From: Gammaproteobacteria bacterium
Lineage (GTDB): Bacteria > Pseudomonadota > Gammaproteobacteria > JAJDOJ01
Length of the DNA: 14,142 nt
Direction: 5' to 3'
NCBI GenBank assembly: GCA_027030565.1
Contig: JALVEU010000098.1
Coordinates: 1 to 14,142, forward strand
Below, in pieces: positions 14,038-14,142 of this stretch (position 1 is its first letter; every line of letters starts with the position of its first letter). The notes under the pieces were generated by a model. The model did no database searches and had not been told where the DNA came from. It worked only from the letters and a program-made list of their open reading frames with translations. Both the position numbers and the translations under genes were made by a program.

Positions 14038-14142
14038 CCCCCAACGGATTTGACTCGGGCCCTCCTGGCCCTCGCCCCTGCGGGGCGCGCTGCGCGCGTC
14101 CTCTCCGGCCTCCCTGCCTCCGAGTCGAGTCCGCGCCGTTAT
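14038..14142 (-). pseudogene. Partial tRNA-Ser anticodon-arm copy interrupted by a 74-bp insert (runs off right edge)
   Basis: CCCCCAACGGATTT (14038-14051) and CGAGTCCGCGCCGTTAT (14126-14142) together reproduce, without loss, bases 13949-13979 of the tRNA-Ser gene, but 74 bp separate them. Left of 14038 the similarity to the variable and T arms stops, so the 3' half of this copy is missing or altered. The 5' half, if present, lies outside the window. In tRNA terms the break is in the anticodon loop between the second and third anticodon bases. Confidence 0.75.
14052..14125. repeat. 74-bp GC-rich insert, copy 3 (in an anticodon-loop remnant)
   Basis: Same length as copies 1 and 2 and same core (CTGGCCCTCGCCCCTGCGGG, then a GCGCTGCGCGCG hairpin), but with a different second half. 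Its outer ends are inverted (ACTCGG / CCGAGT). It interrupts ATTT^CGAG, so it sits at TT^CG like the other two copies. Confidence 0.82.

Overview
The window looks like chromosomal DNA of a GC-rich (roughly two-thirds GC by eye), sulfur-oxidising, probably halotolerant gammaproteobacterium of the Chromatiales/Ectothiorhodospiraceae type. This placement is inferred from a sulfur-globule-like Gly/Tyr/Trp-rich secreted protein, an exported rhodanese, an AsnO-type enzyme of osmolyte (N-acetylglutaminylglutamine amide) synthesis, a PutP-type sodium/solute symporter, and the general look of the argD, argF and sodB products. No single marker proves it.

Layout. The left edge (1-1143, minus) is the promoter-proximal part of an RND efflux operon: a periplasmic adaptor overlapping the start of the inner-membrane pump, with a palindromic candidate operator in an AT-rich promoter. 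Divergent from it, a DUF4124 secreted protein and a MIF-type tautomerase form a small operon (1329-2139). A secreted two-domain rhodanese (2226-3149, minus) follows, then an operon read leftwards (6653 to 3280) coding for a HyuB-type hydantoinase/oxoprolinase subunit and an AsnO-like amidotransferase, joined by a TGATG overlap. Divergent from this is sodB (Fe superoxide dismutase), then argD-argF (arginine biosynthesis). A sigma70-like promoter and an intrinsic terminator lie in series just before argD. A cytoplasmic triple-BON protein comes next. Convergent to it is a minus-strand pair: an unrecognised secreted protein made of four exact 52-residue repeats, and the sulfur-globule-like protein. 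A putP-like symporter gene (11982-13436) completes the protein-coding part.

The right end (13437-14142) has no protein gene but is the most unusual stretch. It holds an intact tRNA-Ser(CGA) gene on the minus strand. On its 3' side are two 184-bp tandem units, each repeating its 3' flanking hairpin and its last 19 nt. On its 5' side is a second partial copy of its anticodon arm that runs off the window. In all three partial copies a GC-rich segment of exactly 74 bp interrupts the tRNA-derived sequence at the same TT^CG site (T-loop twice, anticodon loop once). This is the best candidate here for an undescribed element.

The unknown four-repeat Cys-paired secreted protein beside the sulfur-globule-like gene is the best candidate for an undescribed protein family.
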